NCBI GenBank assembly: GCA_904066235.2
Contig: CAJFCV020000001.1
Span: forward strand, 2,728,001-2,792,000
Length of the DNA stretch: 64,000 bases
Origin: Bursaphelenchus xylophilus
Lineage: Eukaryota > Nematoda > Chromadorea > Rhabditida > Aphelenchoididae
Reading direction: 5' to 3'
A program made the position numbers and the translations under genes. Below are positions 62,955-64,000 of this stretch, piece by piece. The notes beneath the pieces are model-generated. The model saw only the letters and a program-made list of their open reading frames with translations. It did no database searches and was not told the DNA's origin. Position 1 is the first letter of the stretch; each line of letters opens with the position of its first letter.

Positions 62955-63549
62955 ATGACTTCAAGCTTAAAATTTTTTTCCATTTCGATATTATCCATGG
63001 TAGTGATGGAAAATCCTGTAAATTCTATTGGAATTGGTAGAGAACAAAGTGCAGGAGTCAAAGGGATATTGTTGTGCAAAGGCGAGCCAGCTTACAAAGT
63101 GGAAGTCAAGCTGTATGACGAGGATTTCGGTGAGTTTTACCTTATTTTAGGTGGGAAGACACCCGTGTCTATTATCAGTCCAAAAAAGTACATAAAATTC
63201 CTTTCCTTAGGCCTGGACCTCGATGATTTGCTAGATAGTGGCATGACCAATGCCATGGGCGAATTTCAGCTTCAGGGATCGACGTATGAGTTCATGACTA
63301 TCGACCCAAAGCTCAATGTTTACCACGACTGCGAGGATTCAATGGTAAGCAAAAAAAGTCGTATTTTACAACCTAAACACCTGTAAAATTGAAATAAAAT
63401 TGATCTTACAGCCTTGCCAACGAAAATTCTCTATTGAGATCCCGAAACGATACGTTTTCGATGGTGAACGACCTGGATTTGTCTATGATATTGGAGTAGT
63501 CGAGTTGTCTGGAGAAATGCCCGATGAATCACGTGATTGCCTCCATTAA
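62955..63549 (+). CDS. Transthyretin-like protein H
   Basis: Exons 62955-63129, 63211-63344 and 63412-63549 (148 aa). It differs most from the cluster: signal peptide region LKFFSISILSMVVMENPV, then GVKGILLCKGEPAYKVEVKL, LDLDDLLDSGMTNAMGEFQL, TIDPKLNVYHDCED, PCQRKFSIEIPKRYV and ESRDCLH. GGCCTGGAC at the exon 2 start (GLDLDD) is shared with TTR A and B rather than C-F. The ATG follows a TTCTAG acceptor. It lacks the upstream promoter/5' exon text seen for D-G, so it is an older copy. Confidence 0.85.
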
Positions 63550-63793
63550 AGCCTATAAAATCGCACGTAATAAAACTACTCACCTCTAAACATACGATGC
63601 AATCGAGCGGCGTAATAAATCTGATTGTGAGGTCATTTTATTGTCGGACACGTTTCATCGTATAACACACTACGCGAGTTGCAGATATATCGGGCGCGAG
63701 ACGCGGAAAAAGAAATTCCTAAAATATTGGGAAATTGCAAAATGTTTCAAGTTTTCTCGAGTTTTAGCAGTAATTCAGTTTGGGTTGGGAAAT
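63550..63793. other. Upstream region of the right-edge gene
   Basis: AATAAA at 63569 for TTR H, then unassigned sequence and an open frame from 63641 without a recognisable domain. Confidence 0.4.
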
Positions 63794-64000
63794 ATGGTTA
63801 CCAACGAGCATTTGGAGGACGCCGACAACGAATTTGAGCTGAGCAGCGATGTTCTGGCCATGATCGCCGAGATCAAAGCGAAGAATGACGCTCCCTTGGA
63901 TGAAAACGAGAACACTGCAAACTCAAAGACGGAGATTTGGAGTGTAAGTCCTTTTTTATTTTGTGTTTCAGGTTTAGGAAGATTATAGCGATGTTAAATC
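63794..64000 (+). CDS. 5' end of a gene (possible EEF1A lysine methyltransferase 1-like)
   Basis: Exon 63794-63943 (50 codons) with a GTAAGT donor, continued by an exon starting at 63978 (TTTAG acceptor) that reads EDYSDVK and runs off the window. The opening is acidic (MVTNEHLEDADNEFELSSDV), then LAMIAEIKAKND. The sequence D-EFELSSDVLA, followed soon by W-SEDYS, weakly resembles the start of eukaryotic EEF1AKMT1-like methyltransferases, whose domain would lie outside the window. Gene call fair, identity weak. Confidence 0.4.

Overview
The window looks like a nematode chromosome. Coding exons are split by introns with TTTTCAG-type acceptors. There is a tandem cluster of transthyretin-like (TTR) genes, a family that is expanded in nematodes, and a degenerate tract of GCCTAA/TTAGGC, the nematode telomere unit. 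I cannot name the species.

Host genes, left to right: the 3' end of an olfactomedin-domain gene (1-1445, +); a thioredoxin-fold gene with a 3.3 kb repeat-filled intron (2359-6174, -); a forkhead transcription factor (8910-12705, +); a RING-type gene whose 4.5 kb intron carries two large inverted repeats (13409-18483, +); an SLC22/organic-ion-transporter-like gene with nine coding exons (41654-47604, +); a TTR gene on the minus strand (47701-48824); a tRNA-Asp (49085-49156); six more TTR genes on the plus strand (51194-63549), of which two are visibly damaged at splice or start signals; and the first exon of another gene at the right edge.

The centre (21521-40072) is an 18.55 kb Polinton/Maverick. 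It has roughly 800 bp terminal inverted repeats and a perfect 6 bp target duplication (TGTCTG), and it is inserted into a copy of an abundant local MITE. It encodes a protein-primed-type family B DNA polymerase, an adenovirus-like cysteine protease, an FtsK/HerA-type packaging ATPase, a major capsid protein, a probable penton-like minor capsid protein and several small conserved or unknown proteins. Almost all frames are open. Two points are unusual. It carries a three-exon TFIIB-like general transcription factor, which I do not know as a Polinton gene. I also find no retroviral-type integrase. Several element genes have a TATAAA-like box only about 30 nt before the start codon, so the element may use its own TFIIB at its own promoters. 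Two small Cys-rich single-span membrane proteins flank the capsid genes.

Non-coding sequence is dense with repeats: more than 20 copies of a ~155 bp MITE with TIR TATCAGTCTGTCGGG; hundreds of copies of the short palindrome GCACTGTGC or its GCACCGTGC variant; a ~160 bp minisatellite built around that palindrome; several TA-flanked foldback elements; tRNA-like segments; and a very GC-rich GGCCCGG tract inside a transporter intron.
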